From assembly GCF_018613795.1 (NCBI RefSeq), contig NZ_JAGGPN010000018.1, positions 1 through 56,341 on the forward strand: DNA of 56,341 nt. Reading direction: 5' to 3'. The notes below the pieces were generated by a model. The model did not search any database and had not been told where the DNA came from. It was given only the letters and a program-made list of their open reading frames with translations. This document shows positions 17,853 through 27,994 of this stretch, piece after piece. Numbering within the stretch: position 1 is the stretch's first letter; each line of letters begins with the position of its first letter. The translations under genes were made by a program, and so were the position numbers. This DNA is from Arthrobacter sp. ISL-65 (GTDB lineage: Bacteria > Actinomycetota > Actinomycetes > Actinomycetales > Micrococcaceae).

Positions 17853-18266
17853 ATGTTGTCTACACCTGTAGAAGTGAGCACCATCTGCCAAGGGCAACGC
17901 AGGGATGGCGGGGACCACACCCAATTCCTGGACCGTCACTGGACCAAAAGACAACTGGAGGCTGCGGCCGAGGTGGACAGGCGCGTCCAGAGGCACCCAC
18001 AGCACATGCTCGCCCGAATGGCCCTTGCCAATTATGGGAATTCCTTGGGCCTCGATCGCATCAGAGCCAGCGTAGCTCGGTCTCTGGGCGGCATCTCGGG
18101 CACACATTACGTCGTCGCGGCGCTGCATCTGGCACACCTGGCACTATCGTTCCCGCACACACTTTCGTCTACCCAGCAGGCCCTCCTTCTGGCCCCGGTG
18201 GAGGCAGCCGAAATGGCACAGGAAACAAGTAATGATGCTTTTACAGAGGTAGAGATCGCTGCCTGA
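17853..18266 (+). CDS. Hypothetical helical protein (137 aa)
   Basis: The ATG at 17,853 follows GAAGGAGCACGTCA. The product is soluble and alpha-helical in composition, with no signal peptide, cysteine motif or membrane segment. It converges with the response-regulator gene (30-bp gap). The family is not recognised; a transcriptional or housekeeping role cannot be argued from the sequence. Confidence 0.55.
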   Translation: MLSTPVEVSTICQGQRRDGGDHTQFLDRHWTKRQLEAAAEVDRRVQRHPQHMLARMALANYGNSLGLDRIRASVARSLGGISGTHYVVAALHLAHLALSFPHTLSSTQQALLLAPVEAAEMAQETSNDAFTEVEIAA

Positions 18267-18296
18267 TGCTGCTTCCGAGACCGGGGCAGGGGTCAA

Positions 18297-18974
18297 CTAT
18301 TCGCCTTCGCGTCGCGCTCCGACACCACGGAGGTAGGTGAGAACCGCCAGCACCCGTCTATGGTCCTCCGGCTCGGGCCTCAAGTCGAGTTTAAGGAAAA
18401 TACTCCGAATATGGGCTTCTACTGTGCGCTCCCCTAGAAAGAGCGACTTTCCTATGGCCTGGTTAGTTCGCCCTTCGGCCATGAGTTCAAGGACGCTCTT
18501 TTCCCGGCTCGTGAGGTCATCCCCTGGATCGTGACCTTTGTGTGGACGCGCAATTAGACGTGTGACGAGGTCCGGGTCGATGGCTGTGCCGCCCGAAGAC
18601 ACGCGATGCAGGGCGTCGATGAACTCGTCAACATCGGATACCCGCTCCTTGAGCAAGTAGCCCAATCCTTTGGCTCCATTTTTCAACAGGAACATCGCGT
18701 TTTCCGTTTCCACGTATTGGGAAAGTAGAAGAACGCCGATCTCGGGGTATTTGCTTTTTAGGGTTTCAGCAGTTTGGATACCCTCAACTGTGTAACTGGG
18801 AGGCATGCGGATGTCCACGACGGCCACATCGGCGCCGTGCTTGTCAATCACCTCCAGCAACTGTTCCCCGTCAGAAGCCTCACCCACGACTTCCAGTCCC
18901 TCCGACGTCAGCAGGGCGGATAGCCCACGGCGCAGTAAGGCAGAGTCATCAGCAACGGCAACTCGCAGCGTCAT
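18297..18974 (-). CDS. NarL/LuxR-type response regulator
   Basis: This 225-aa protein has an N-terminal receiver domain with acidic pocket ADD (9-10), phospho-acceptor Asp54 in VVDIRMPP and a Lys in LLKERV. The C-terminal LuxR-type HTH (about 150-215) reads LTSREKSVLELMAEGRTNQAI..LFLGERTVEAH. It overlaps the upstream kinase gene by 4 bp (ATGA), so the pair is translationally coupled. Confidence 0.95.
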   Translation of the reverse strand: MTLRVAVADDSALLRRGLSALLTSEGLEVVGEASDGEQLLEVIDKHGADVAVVDIRMPPSYTVEGIQTAETLKSKYPEIGVLLLSQYVETENAMFLLKNGAKGLGYLLKERVSDVDEFIDALHRVSSGGTAIDPDLVTRLIARPHKGHDPGDDLTSREKSVLELMAEGRTNQAIGKSLFLGERTVEAHIRSIFLKLDLRPEPEDHRRVLAVLTYLRGVGARREGE

Positions 18975-20809
18975 GATAGGTCGCGTTCTGGGTCCGTGGA
19001 GAAGGGTAGAACGGCACGAATCGTCGTCCCCTTACCCTGAGGACTGTCGATTGACAATGTACCGCCGAGTGCCGCTGCCCGATCCGCTATCCCCAAAAGG
19101 CCACCGTCCGGTCCCGGCTTCGCACCGCCAATTCCGTTGTCCGCTATCTCCATTTGGATCTCTCTTTCGTTTCCGTAGATGCAGATGCCTACCGAAGCCG
19201 CCTTCGCATATTTCGTAGCGTTGGTGACGGCTTCGGCGCAGATGAAGTAGGCAGCCAACTCCACATGTCCGGGCAGCCCATTGCATGCCCTGAGATCCAG
19301 CTTTATCGGCAATGATGACCGCTCTGCCAGCGCGGTGATGGAGCCCGCCAAACCCCTTTCCCGCAGCGAAGGAGGATACACACCCCTTGCCAATTCGCGC
19401 AGTTCATCAAGCGCATTCGTAAGATCAGCCCGCGCCTGCTCGACAAGGCCCCGTATCTCCTGGGCATCTGTCGCCCGCTGGGCCCGTGCCAGCTCCATCG
19501 ACACCGCAACCAGGCGTTGCTGGGCTCCGTCGTGGAGATCCCGTTCAAGCTGACGACGCCGGGAGTCCCCAGCCGTTACTATCCGCTCTCTGGAGCGACG
19601 GACCTCAATGAGCTGGTCCCGGAGCTGTTGTTCCATCTGCTGGTTCTCCAGCGCTAGAGAGGTTGCACTTCGCACAGCGGCAAGCAACTGCGGTTGATCC
19701 TGGAGTGCTTCGTCAAAGACCAACGCCCCTACTGGTGTTCCGTGGCGCTCCAAAACCATGCTGACACGCCCAGTGGAACGATCCGGCAAGGTTTGGGAAA
19801 CTCCCCTGCCGTCAACAAACGACGCCTCATCGGGCAACCAGCGCAAGAGTGTGAGCGTCGGGTCATGTACGGCCCGGCGCAGCGCCCCGATGAGCCTGTC
19901 GCTCACCGGGGCGGAGCCGACTTCGACCATGAGGTCACCCAGAGCACCGCGCGCGAACCGGTAGCGCCAAAGGCCAAACAATACAGCCAGCGGAACTATT
20001 GCAGTCGCAGGATACTGCCATAGGAGGGCTTCCCAGGACAAAGACCCAGACAGTTGGATTACGGCCAAGGACGCCCATACTGTGGCCGCTGTCTTTACGA
20101 TTACGGCTAGCCACAACGGAAGGAATGCGGAACGGTATGCCTTCGTCCCTGCTCGCAAGCGGGAGACCAGGACGCCTACTATCGCGACTCCCACCGAGAC
20201 CTGAAATATGCGGACTGCGTTCCCAACGGCGGTCATAATCGCCGGACTGTCCCAAACAAGAAGCAGATTGCGGGAGGTGGATTCGCCGACCACGACGTGC
20301 AGGCGTGGATCAAAGAATGCCCAGCCAGCAACAGGTGCGAAGAACCAGGAAGCGTAGAAGAAGCTAACCGCAGCTTTGTCAGCGCGACTGCGCAGAACTC
20401 CCGATGGAAAGCTAAGAGCCAGCTGCAGCAGAGGGGGCTGGTACATCAGCGTTAGCGTGATGCCTAGCGTAAATGCCAGTGGGTCGCTGGATCGGCGAAT
20501 ACCGGATAGGAGCCACAGCCATCCGGCGATACACAACAGCACTCCGGGGTTTCGCGTTGGTCGGCTACGCCAAGCCCAAATTCCAGCTACAACGAAAGCA
20601 AGACCCACACCCAGGAATAGCGCCAGTTCAAGAACAGAAAAGGGAGCCCTGCTTGGGTGTTCTCCCCACCGGACCACGCCTTGGGCATTCAAACCCAAGG
20701 TTCGTGCGGGATCTTGAAGGGCTATAGGAGACCAATCAACACAAACCAAGACGACTATCACGATGGCCGCAGTAAATGCGACCACAGAAAGCAGCTGCCT
20801 TGGAGTCAT
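18971..20809 (-). CDS. Sensor histidine kinase (HisKA_3 type)
   Basis: This 612-aa protein has about eight membrane helices in residues 5-285 and then a GAF-like linker. The dimerisation/phospho-acceptor box ERDLHDGAQQRLVAVSMELA carries the His, followed by an HATPase_c domain (NALDELRELARGVYP, ADNGIGG, GLLGIADRAAALGG). The membrane part is the likely sensor; no ligand-binding fold is recognised. It partners the response regulator through a 4-bp overlap. Confidence 0.93.
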   Translation of the reverse strand: MTPRQLLSVVAFTAAIVIVVLVCVDWSPIALQDPARTLGLNAQGVVRWGEHPSRAPFSVLELALFLGVGLAFVVAGIWAWRSRPTRNPGVLLCIAGWLWLLSGIRRSSDPLAFTLGITLTLMYQPPLLQLALSFPSGVLRSRADKAAVSFFYASWFFAPVAGWAFFDPRLHVVVGESTSRNLLLVWDSPAIMTAVGNAVRIFQVSVGVAIVGVLVSRLRAGTKAYRSAFLPLWLAVIVKTAATVWASLAVIQLSGSLSWEALLWQYPATAIVPLAVLFGLWRYRFARGALGDLMVEVGSAPVSDRLIGALRRAVHDPTLTLLRWLPDEASFVDGRGVSQTLPDRSTGRVSMVLERHGTPVGALVFDEALQDQPQLLAAVRSATSLALENQQMEQQLRDQLIEVRRSRERIVTAGDSRRRQLERDLHDGAQQRLVAVSMELARAQRATDAQEIRGLVEQARADLTNALDELRELARGVYPPSLRERGLAGSITALAERSSLPIKLDLRACNGLPGHVELAAYFICAEAVTNATKYAKAASVGICIYGNEREIQMEIADNGIGGAKPGPDGGLLGIADRAAALGGTLSIDSPQGKGTTIRAVLPFSTDPERDLS

Positions 20810-21179
20810 TTTTATTATCCCATGAAAGCGTGGCCTCGGATCAAAGGCTCAAGCTTCAAGACGACGTCTCACAGGCCTCAGCCAACTGGCCACTTGACGA
20901 GGTCAGCAACGGGAGGCCTCTTGTCCGCTAGCGGACCGAGCAATCCGCCCAAACAATCGGTTACTGCCCTTCCTTCCGGCTAGCAGCGAGAGAAATATCC
21001 CCGCCAATGGTAGAAGCAGGGAGCGGTGAGTCCGTTGTACCACCGGGCATCAGCCACGGCAATAGGTCGCGTTTGACTCGCAAGACCTCAGTTGATGTGA
21101 GCTCACTTCTGTAGTGGACCTCCAGTTGCTCACGGCCAGGATACTTCTGCGGGAGTTACCAGCCCATGCCGAATTATCG
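20810..21179. other. Intergenic, nothing identified
   Basis: The gap separates the histidine-kinase start from the 3' end of a small minus-strand gene. No gene, repeat or clear promoter was found. Confidence 0.3.
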
Positions 21180-21494
21180 TTACTGTCGGCTCGTGCATCT
21201 TGTCTCAAGGTGCTTTGCCATGGCGTCCAGAGCGTCGTTCCACCGTGTTGTCAGCGTCTTCGCACTCAACGGTTGAAACAGGCTGTTCAAAACCCTCTCG
21301 ACTGCGTCATACGCGGCGTTCCTGACTTGCTCTTGCGCCGCGGGGCTGGTTGAGCCCACTATGGCGTCTGTGACGTCGTCCATCGGCCGGGGGAGCCGCG
21401 CCGCGCCATTTGTACAGGGCGCCGGTTTTTGGGTCTCGGCGGACGCCGGTCCACCCATTCGTTTAGCAGCGCCGCGAAACATGATGCTCATCAT
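21180..21494 (-). CDS. Hypothetical protein beside caspase locus
   Basis: The start at 21,494 is chosen because AAGGA lies 7 nt upstream of tandem ATGs; a longer frame opens at 21,647 without a good RBS. The ~104-aa product has a low-complexity N-terminus and a helical C-terminus (AAYDAVERVLNSLFQPL...WNDALDAMAKHLETR). It is not recognised. It follows the hydrolase remnant on the same strand and could be the end of the same ancestral gene. Confidence 0.45.
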   Translation of the reverse strand: MMSIMFRGAAKRMGGPASAETQKPAPCTNGAARLPRPMDDVTDAIVGSTSPAAQEQVRNAAYDAVERVLNSLFQPLSAKTLTTRWNDALDAMAKHLETRCTSRQ

Positions 21495-21680
21495 TCGGTA
21501 GTCCTTGAGAATGCTTTTGGTTGATGTGATGCCGGTGATCCGTCTCACATCCATGTTCCGCTTACGCCATCGCGCGCACTTCCGTGCCAGCACGGCCTTT
21601 CCCAAAGGGCAGATCTCACGCTCTGCAACGAAAAAGGGCCGCAACATCCGGCTAGTTTCCTGGTGGGCGCACAGCTGAGG

Positions 21681-21866
21681 CTACACGGCGAGTTTTTCCG
21701 CCAAACCGTCCGAGTTCCATCGGCCGACAGGCCAGATGCGTGCCGCCAGTTCCGGATGACCGGCGGCAGTTAGCCCCCCGGCCAGCGCCGGAAGCCAACG
21801 GTCCTCAAGGCTAGCTGGCCCCTCCTGTTCTTGGGCGATTCCGTGGATCAGCACAATCCCAGCCAT
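21681..21866 (-). pseudogene. Alpha/beta-hydrolase N-terminal remnant
   Basis: The ATG has AAAGGAGG 9-10 nt upstream. The first residues MAGIVLIHGIAQEQ form a typical hydrolase strand with an oxyanion HG motif. The frame stops after 61 codons (GLAEKLAV), long before a nucleophile elbow. It is divergent from the caspase gene with ~105 bp between starts, so a shared promoter region is likely. Confidence 0.6.
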
Positions 21867-21970
21867 GGCTTGTTCCTCCTTTGCATTGCCGTGCCTCATT
21901 GCCGGTGATGTGGGGGTCTTTGCTAAACCGGAGGGTACCGGTAGGCACCTCCTTGTGGTAGACCACCGCT

Positions 21971-24900
21971 ATGAGTTCCCGGCATGCGCTGGTCATCGGC
22001 TCGCAGTGCGATGCACTGCCGAACCAGCGGTTGTCATTTCTGCCTGACCGTGCCCGGGGGCTTTTTGAGGTGCTCACCGATCCCCTCCGTGGCGGGTGTG
22101 AGGCAGCCCCAACCAGTGTCTTCCTGACCGATCCGACAATGGAAGAGCTTCGGCAGGCAGTGAGCACGGCGGTGGCGAAGGCATCGGCTGCGGGGGCCAC
22201 CCTCGTTTTCGCCTTCATCGGACACGCCGTAACGGCGCCCAGCAGGTACTCCCAGCCCCTCTTTCTGCTGCCCGCCGACGGCAATCCCAACACGCCCGGA
22301 ACGGAGACCGCCTACGAAATCGGACACCGGTTGGGTGAGATGGACATGGCTGGGTTGGACGGGTTGATCATCATCCTGGACGCCTGCCATGCCGGGGCCG
22401 GCGTCAGGGATGTCATCAAGAGTGGCCTGGATCTGGAACAGCAGGTCCGCCTGGAGTTACTGGCGGGCACCTTTCTACGCAAAGCAAGAAATGGGTGTTT
22501 TTCCCAGGCACTGATCAGACTGATGGAGCACGGCGCGCCCGGCCTGTCCGCGGACTACCTTGAGATCCGCCACGCGGCAAACGTGGCTGCCGATTATTGC
22601 CGGACGGTGCAGCAGCCCCCCGTATATATAGGATCCGGGTTCGGGCAAAACGCCAGCGACCCGGGACTATGGGTCAGCCGGAACGTCGCCTCGCCAGGGA
22701 AGTGGCTACTCTCCGGGACGGAAGAGGGCGCGCTAGCGGTGGCCCTAACCCAATCATTTCAACCGACCAATGACCTGGGGCGGGTAACAGCGGCTATGTC
22801 TGGTCAGCGCCTCGTCGTTCTCCAGGGAGGCGCCGGGTCGGGAAAATCCGCACTGATTGCCGCTCTGGCGCGGCCGTAGCTAGTGCCCGACCTGCCGGCA
22901 CGCTATCTGACCGCCGTGGCATTTACGGCGCTGACCCCTACTCTAACCGGACTGGCCAAGACTCTGGCACGGCAGCTGGCGAGGTTCGAGGGTTTTTCCG
23001 CCGCAGCCGCCGACTACGAGGGCAGACTAACCCCTCAGGAACTGAACCGACGGCCTGCTCTGGAACGCTTGGTCTTCGGACCCCTGCGTACGCTGAGGGT
23101 GCCGCTGGGGCGGCGAATCCGCCTGGCCATTGATGGAGTCGACGAGCTCGAGTCGCCGAGCCGCGCTGAACTTCTGTCCGCCTTGACCGGATTCAGCACG
23201 GAAGAGCCTCCTTCGCGAGTGAGTGTCCTGCTCAGCACCCGGGGGGAAGATCAAGGCCAGGACCTTCTTACCGCCCAGGTAAACGTCTCCCGTCCGGGTA
23301 TGGATGAAATCACCGAATACCTTCAGAACCTGGAGTTACCGGAGGCGCTGGCTGTTGACCTTCAGGCCCACGCCGACACGTGGTTGCAGCTACGGCTGCT
23401 CGCCGACCTCGCGGTGTCGGTACCTGCACAGTCCCTCCGTACCGTGGCTGGCCTTGACGACCTCTATCAGGAACTCCTATCGCCGCTGGCCGTTAACAAC
23501 AACCCCGAAGCAAGGATCGTGGTGGTGGTGCTCTCGGCCGCAGGAAGCGGCCCTGTTCTACCCCTCCGCGTCGCCGTTGGTGCATGTGCGGCGCTAGGCG
23601 GACCCGCCGATCTGACACAATTCCGCCACATTGTGGCAACTCTAGGCGGCATCGTAGCTCGTGCGCATCCGGGCACACCAGAAGAGCGTCTCGGTCTTTT
23701 CCATGACACCCTTGTTCGACACATCCGTGCTCTCACCGACTGGCCCATCTCGGTTCTGGACGCCCATGCCTCGATCCTGGAGGCCCTCGGCAGCGCAGAC
23801 GGGCAGGGCGCCCGAAACTACGCACGCGATCGGGCACCGGAGCACCTCTGGGCCTTGGATCGTCACGAGCAGGCGCTCGAGGCCGTGGTTTCACGTCTCG
23901 GACACCGCGCGGCGGATAACCGCGACCTCCTCCAAGCGTGGAGTGATCGGGCGAAGACGATATTCTCGCCCGAGGACACCACCTGGCTAGCCCTTCAACG
24001 GCACCTGTTGTACTGGACCGGGCGGGCCGGGGACATCGCCGGGGCGATCGCCGGGTTCCGCAAGGTCCTGGACGCACGCCTGAGGGTACAGGGCCCGGAC
24101 CACCCCGACACGCTCACCACCCGGCGCCAATTGGTGTACTGGATCGGGGAAGCCGGGGACACTGCCGGCGCCGTGGCCGGGTTCCGCGAGCTGCTGAACG
24201 TACAGCTGCGGGTGCTGGGCCCGGACCACCCCGACACCCTCACCACCCGCAACAACCTGGCGAACTGGACGGGGGAGGCCGGGGACACCGCAGGGGCGGT
24301 CGCCGGATCCCGCGAGCTGCTGGACGCACGGCTGCGGGTGCTGGGCCCGGACCACCCCGACACCCTCGCCACCCGGCACCAATTGATGTTCTGGATCGGG
24401 GAGGCCGGGCACACCGCAGGGGCGATCACCGGGCTCCGCGAGGTGCTGAACGCACGGCTGCGGGTGCTGGGCCGGACCACCCCGACACCCTCACCACCCG
24501 CAACAACTTGGCGAACTGGATCGGGGAGTCCGGGGATACCGCGGGCGCCGTGGCCGGGTTCCGCGAGGTGCTGGACGCATTGCTGCGGGTGCTGGGCCCG
24601 GACCACCCCGACACCCTCAACGCCCGGGGACAATTGGTTTACTGGACCGGGGTGGGCGGGGATACCGCCGGCGCGGTCGCCGGGTTCCGCGAGCTGCTGG
24701 ACGCACGGCTGCGGGTGCTGGGCCCTGACCACCCGTACACCCTCGCCACCCGCGGTAACCTGGCCAACTGGACCGGGCGGGCCGGGGATACCGCCGGGGC
24801 GGTAGCCGGGTTCCGCGAGGTGCTGGACGCACGGCTGCGGGTGCAGGGCCCGGACCACCCCGACACTCTCAAAGCCTGGGGACAATTGGTTTACTGGACC

Positions 24901-25068
24901 GGGGTGGGCGGGGATACCGCCGGCGCGCTCGCCGGGTTCCGGGAGCTGCTGGACGCACAGCTGCGGGTGCTGGGCCCGGACCACCCCGACACCCTCACCA
25001 CCCGCGTTAAACTCGCTGACTGGGCCGGGCGGGCCAGGGACACCACCGGCGATCATCGGGTTCCGTGA
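21971..25068 (+). pseudogene. Caspase-NTPase-TPR gene, split by amber stop and frameshift
   Basis: The first part (21,971-22,876) is a caspase-like peptidase with His85 (FIGHA) and Cys139 (LDACHAG), leading into a Walker A (GGAGSGKS, 286-293). A TAG at 22,877-22,879 interrupts the frame. The same frame continues at once as an NTPase with Walker B-like LAIDGVDEL (23,130 region) and a helical sensor region, then TPR-like 42-residue repeats from ~23,990. Near 24,472 one C is missing from the GGGCCCGGACC found in sister repeats, so repeats 5-8 continue in another frame to 25,068. Repaired, it would be ~1,030 aa. Such fusions are candidate STAND-type defence or self/non-self proteins with protease effectors. 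GTG 22,883 might allow separate translation of the second part. Confidence 0.8.
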
Positions 25069-25320
25069 GTGGGGGTGCAGGGCCCCGACCACCCCGACAC
25101 CCTCACCACCTGCGGTAACCTGGCGAACTGGACCGGGCGGACCAGGGACACCACCGGCGATCACCGGGTTCCGTGAGTGGGGGTGCAGGGCCCGGACCAC
25201 CCCGACACCCTCACCACCTGCGGTAACCTGGCGAACTGGACCGGGCGGACCAGGGACACCACCGGCGATCATCGGGTTACGTGAGCTGCCGGACGCACAG
25301 CCGCGGGTGCTGGGCCCGTA
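23990..25320 (+). repeat. 126-bp tandem repeat array (TPR-coding), with 108-bp degenerate tail
   Basis: About eight units of 126 bp encode a 42-residue TPR variant with WTGEAGDTAGAVAGFRELLD and RLRVLGPDHPDTL as landmarks. Several adjacent units are close to identical in DNA. After 25,065 come two 108-bp units (25,065-25,172 and 25,173-25,280) that lost 18 bp covering the LLDARL part, plus a partial unit. Near-identity points to recent unequal recombination or gene conversion. Confidence 0.85.
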
Positions 25321-25844
25321 CCACCCCCGACATTGACTGTGATCGGTCTCCCGGCAGGGCCAAAAACACCTGAGAGGGCGGTAGGTCAAAGTAGCGGTCC
25401 TCACCGGCACGTTCCTCAAGTACCTCGCCGTAGTTTTCGAATGCGGTCAGGAACCTCGCCCACCGGCCAGTAGTGGCGAGGAAGTTCAATCCTGTAACAG
25501 TCTGCGTTTCGCTTGTTTGGTTGATCCGGGTTTCCTGGGGCGCGGGAATCAGAAACAAGAGGGCCGTTTCTCGGGAGATCCCGTCCGACCGGAGGGGCGG
25601 GGGTTGGGGTGGTGTAGAGCTCCGTTTCTTTCGGCCTCGGCTTCGAGTTCCGCCACGAGCTTATTCTCGAGCGGCAGGGCACAGGAACTGAACTGCCCCA
25701 TGTGCTTGCTGGAGCGTATAGCCGGTGAGCCGCGCAAACTCCGCTTTCCGGATGCTAACCGGCACGAAGCTCTGCCGGACCCCGGCACAAAGTGCTCAGG
25801 TTCAATTCGTGCAGCGACGCCCCGGGGGTTGGTGTCTATGAGGA
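25321..25844. other. Non-coding; contains dispersed repeat A
   Basis: No convincing gene. Positions 25,506-25,545 (GTTTCG...TTTCCTGGGGCGCG) match 28,640-28,680 with few differences. A GC-rich region follows in both places. Confidence 0.4.
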
Positions 25845-26108
25845 TCATGGACCGGCGGCGGGGCGTACGAGGTCAGCGCTCCCCCACGTCTGCATCCGGA
25901 CCTTGCTGACCACGTTCACCGCGGAGAGAAAATCCGCAGCATCGGAGGCATCAATTGAATTTGCGATGAACAGCTGTTCGACCCGCACCTCACCTGCCAA
26001 GGGGCATCTTCCAAGCCGTTTCTGCTGCGCCCTCTCGTAGACCACGTGTTTGAGTCCATGCGGAGTCTCCACCGCCGTATATATGCCTGTTACCCGCGGC
26101 GTTGCCAC
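25845..26108 (-). CDS. Hypothetical 87-aa protein coupled to GNAT gene
   Basis: The GTG start at 26,108 lies inside the last codons of the GNAT gene (19-bp overlap), suggesting translational coupling. The product is mixed alpha/beta in character, with no motif recognised and no signal peptide. Its codon use looks like a real gene, but support is limited to frame and position. Confidence 0.45.
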   Translation of the reverse strand: MATPRVTGIYTAVETPHGLKHVVYERAQQKRLGRCPLAGEVRVEQLFIANSIDASDAADFLSAVNVVSKVRMQTWGSADLVRPAAGP

Positions 26109-27178
26109 TCGCCGCTGTACCCGGCGGGCCGGAACCCCAGCGCAACGTTGATGGCCAGCATGTGTTCGTTCTCCGCCGCGTTGAACGTCAGGATCCGTTC
26201 AATCGAGGGATGTTCAGCCTTCAGCCGCCGCAGATTCTGTATCTTGACCAGCATGCCAAGCCGGCTGCCGCGGTGGGCCTTGGCGACCAGCGTGTCGTCC
26301 TGTACCGCTAACCAGGGTTTTAACCGGGAGTGCTGCAGGACCGAGTAGGCGGCCAGTTCACCACTCGGCTTGTGCCGCGCCACGGAGACCAGCGACCCCA
26401 TGCCGGACTGCTCCCACTCATCCTCGACGTGCCGGACGCGCTTGGTGTCCCAGACCTGCGGATCGAAGTGGAGATCGCCTGCCGGGGTGTCGGTGCTCAT
26501 CCGGGACATGAGAACGGCCATCTGATCGACGTATTCGTCGGGGCAGCGGTCCGTCCAGGTGAGGAGGTCATAGCGGTTCCCGGCGATCGGGCCTACCGTC
26601 TGCTCCAAGTCGTCCAGCGTTCCATCCGGTACGGGAAGATCCAGGGCGCTGAACTGGGTGACCTGTTCCAGCGTGTAGCCGGCGGCCAGTGCGAACTTCA
26701 CCCCACGGGAATCGGCTGGCACTCCACCCATGCCTGTTGCCGGCTTCAGGATGTCAGGTTCGTGGGGATCAAAGCTGGCGGCATGTTCGGTGTAACTCTG
26801 CAGTGTTGTGCGGCCGTGGCCAGCCGCGATTTCCTCGGCATGAAGCAGCAGCATCTGCCCGATTTTGCTACCCGTGAACTCATGCAATACGTCAACCCGG
26901 ACCAGCGCAGCCTGGAGGTTCTCCGCCTGCGGTAGACCGATACTCGACCTGGCCACCATGCGCCCATCGACGCGGACGAAGTAGAACTGCAGCTGTTTGT
27001 AGTCGTCGTCCCGCCATGATTCAAGGCGGGCTTCGCGGGGATTGGCCAGGTCAAGATTCCCCCACGTTTCCAGGATCAGGGCGTCGCTGAGTTCGCTGAA
27101 CTCCAGGAAATCTTTGGCCTCCGGCGAGTCGGTAGAGGATGGCAGGACCAGCGGTTCTATGCGGAAGGAGGGCGCCAT
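26090..27178 (-). CDS. GNAT-family N-acetyltransferase, tandem domains
   Basis: The 362 aa fit two GNAT folds, as in mycothiol-synthase-like proteins. The N-terminal half has RVDVLHEFTGSKIGQMLLLHAEE and the C-terminal half has DDTLVAKAHRGSRLGMLVKIQNL (acetyl-CoA loop R-x-x-G-x-G/A type) and ERILTFNAAENEHMLAINVALGF. The acceptor substrate is unknown. The ATG lies 4 nt after the stop of a 23-codon leader derived from a secreted-protein gene, which may supply promoter and translation initiation. Confidence 0.88.
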   Translation of the reverse strand: MAPSFRIEPLVLPSSTDSPEAKDFLEFSELSDALILETWGNLDLANPREARLESWRDDDYKQLQFYFVRVDGRMVARSSIGLPQAENLQAALVRVDVLHEFTGSKIGQMLLLHAEEIAAGHGRTTLQSYTEHAASFDPHEPDILKPATGMGGVPADSRGVKFALAAGYTLEQVTQFSALDLPVPDGTLDDLEQTVGPIAGNRYDLLTWTDRCPDEYVDQMAVLMSRMSTDTPAGDLHFDPQVWDTKRVRHVEDEWEQSGMGSLVSVARHKPSGELAAYSVLQHSRLKPWLAVQDDTLVAKAHRGSRLGMLVKIQNLRRLKAEHPSIERILTFNAAENEHMLAINVALGFRPAGYSGEWQRRG

Positions 27179-27182
27179 GGGA

Positions 27183-27254
27183 TCAGCCCAGCCAGATGAG
27201 CGCGATTTCCGACCGCAGGGATCGGTAGGACTTCATTGCTGTTGTGATGAACAC
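27183..27254 (-). pseudogene. Signal-peptide remnant of KQERWE family, now leader ORF
   Basis: GTG with upstream GGAG encodes VFITTAMKSYRSLRSEIALI then WLG and a stop. It aligns with the start of secreted member 1 (MFVTKAMKTHRVLGSKIALV), and the RBS region matches too. The rest of the gene is gone. The stop lies 4 nt before the GNAT start codon. Confidence 0.65.
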
Positions 27255-27994
27255 AGCTTGCTCCTAATCAGAGATGTAAATGGTTTGTTGTTTTGCACAG
27301 CCGCCGCACACCTCTCCGTGCAACGGCCATCGCCGCTTATTGGAGGTTTGGCCCTGCTCGCGGGGGCTTTAATACCGGGAGACTTTCTACTTTTGGAACC
27401 GGCACTTTCAGTCTGCGACTGCGTCCAGGCTGCTCGCTTCCGTGCTACCACTGCGGGTGCCACTGACAGTCTGGCGGTGCGCTCAGCCTCTTGCACGACA
27501 CAAACCCCAAGGCCATGATCGGCGACGCGACTCGTGCTGAACGGCTGCAGGAGTCAACAGGTCCTCGCGCGGCGCATAAAAGGTAGCACCACGACAGCAG
27601 AGCCGGCTCCAACCAATCTCTGCAGCTGCCAAGACTGGTTCCTGACGAAGGCCTAAGACCCTCCGGGAGCTAAGTGATGATTCTGCTGCATCAGGGCGCC
27701 CGAGGGGAGCTGCCCCAGCTCGTAAGTTTTGCACGACAGGGTCGGATTCGGAACACCACCGCCGCAGGGGCGTTTCCGGGTACCCCTGCTTCTCGGAAAC
27801 CGTGCTGGCACGGTAGTGCCCAATTCCCACGCAGACGCAACATGGAGTCACCGGGCTAAAAGAATCCGGAACCGGAACTTGGGCCTCTCGAGGTTTATCC
27901 ATTTCCAATCAATCAGGACCGACACGGCTGCTGCCATCGCTCTGTGACACATGAGCCAAGGACGTCCACCCATCATCACCCAGGAGCGTTAATC
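27255..27994. other. Intergenic; conserved leader block
   Basis: About 27,365-27,460 is similar to 17,405-17,500 upstream of secreted member 1, consistent with an inherited promoter/5' UTR for the leftward leader and GNAT genes. The remaining ~500 bp before the rightward secreted gene has no recognisable gene. Confidence 0.4.

Noticed and set aside
23990..25320. CRISPR-like array
   Set aside because: Units are 126 bp, contiguous without spacers, and encode TPR-type repeats.
23995..25419. 474-aa minus-strand ORF rich in GVPGPPGPV-like repeats
   Set aside because: It lies exactly opposite the TPR repeat array; its periodicity is the shadow of the 126-bp repeats and it has no RBS.
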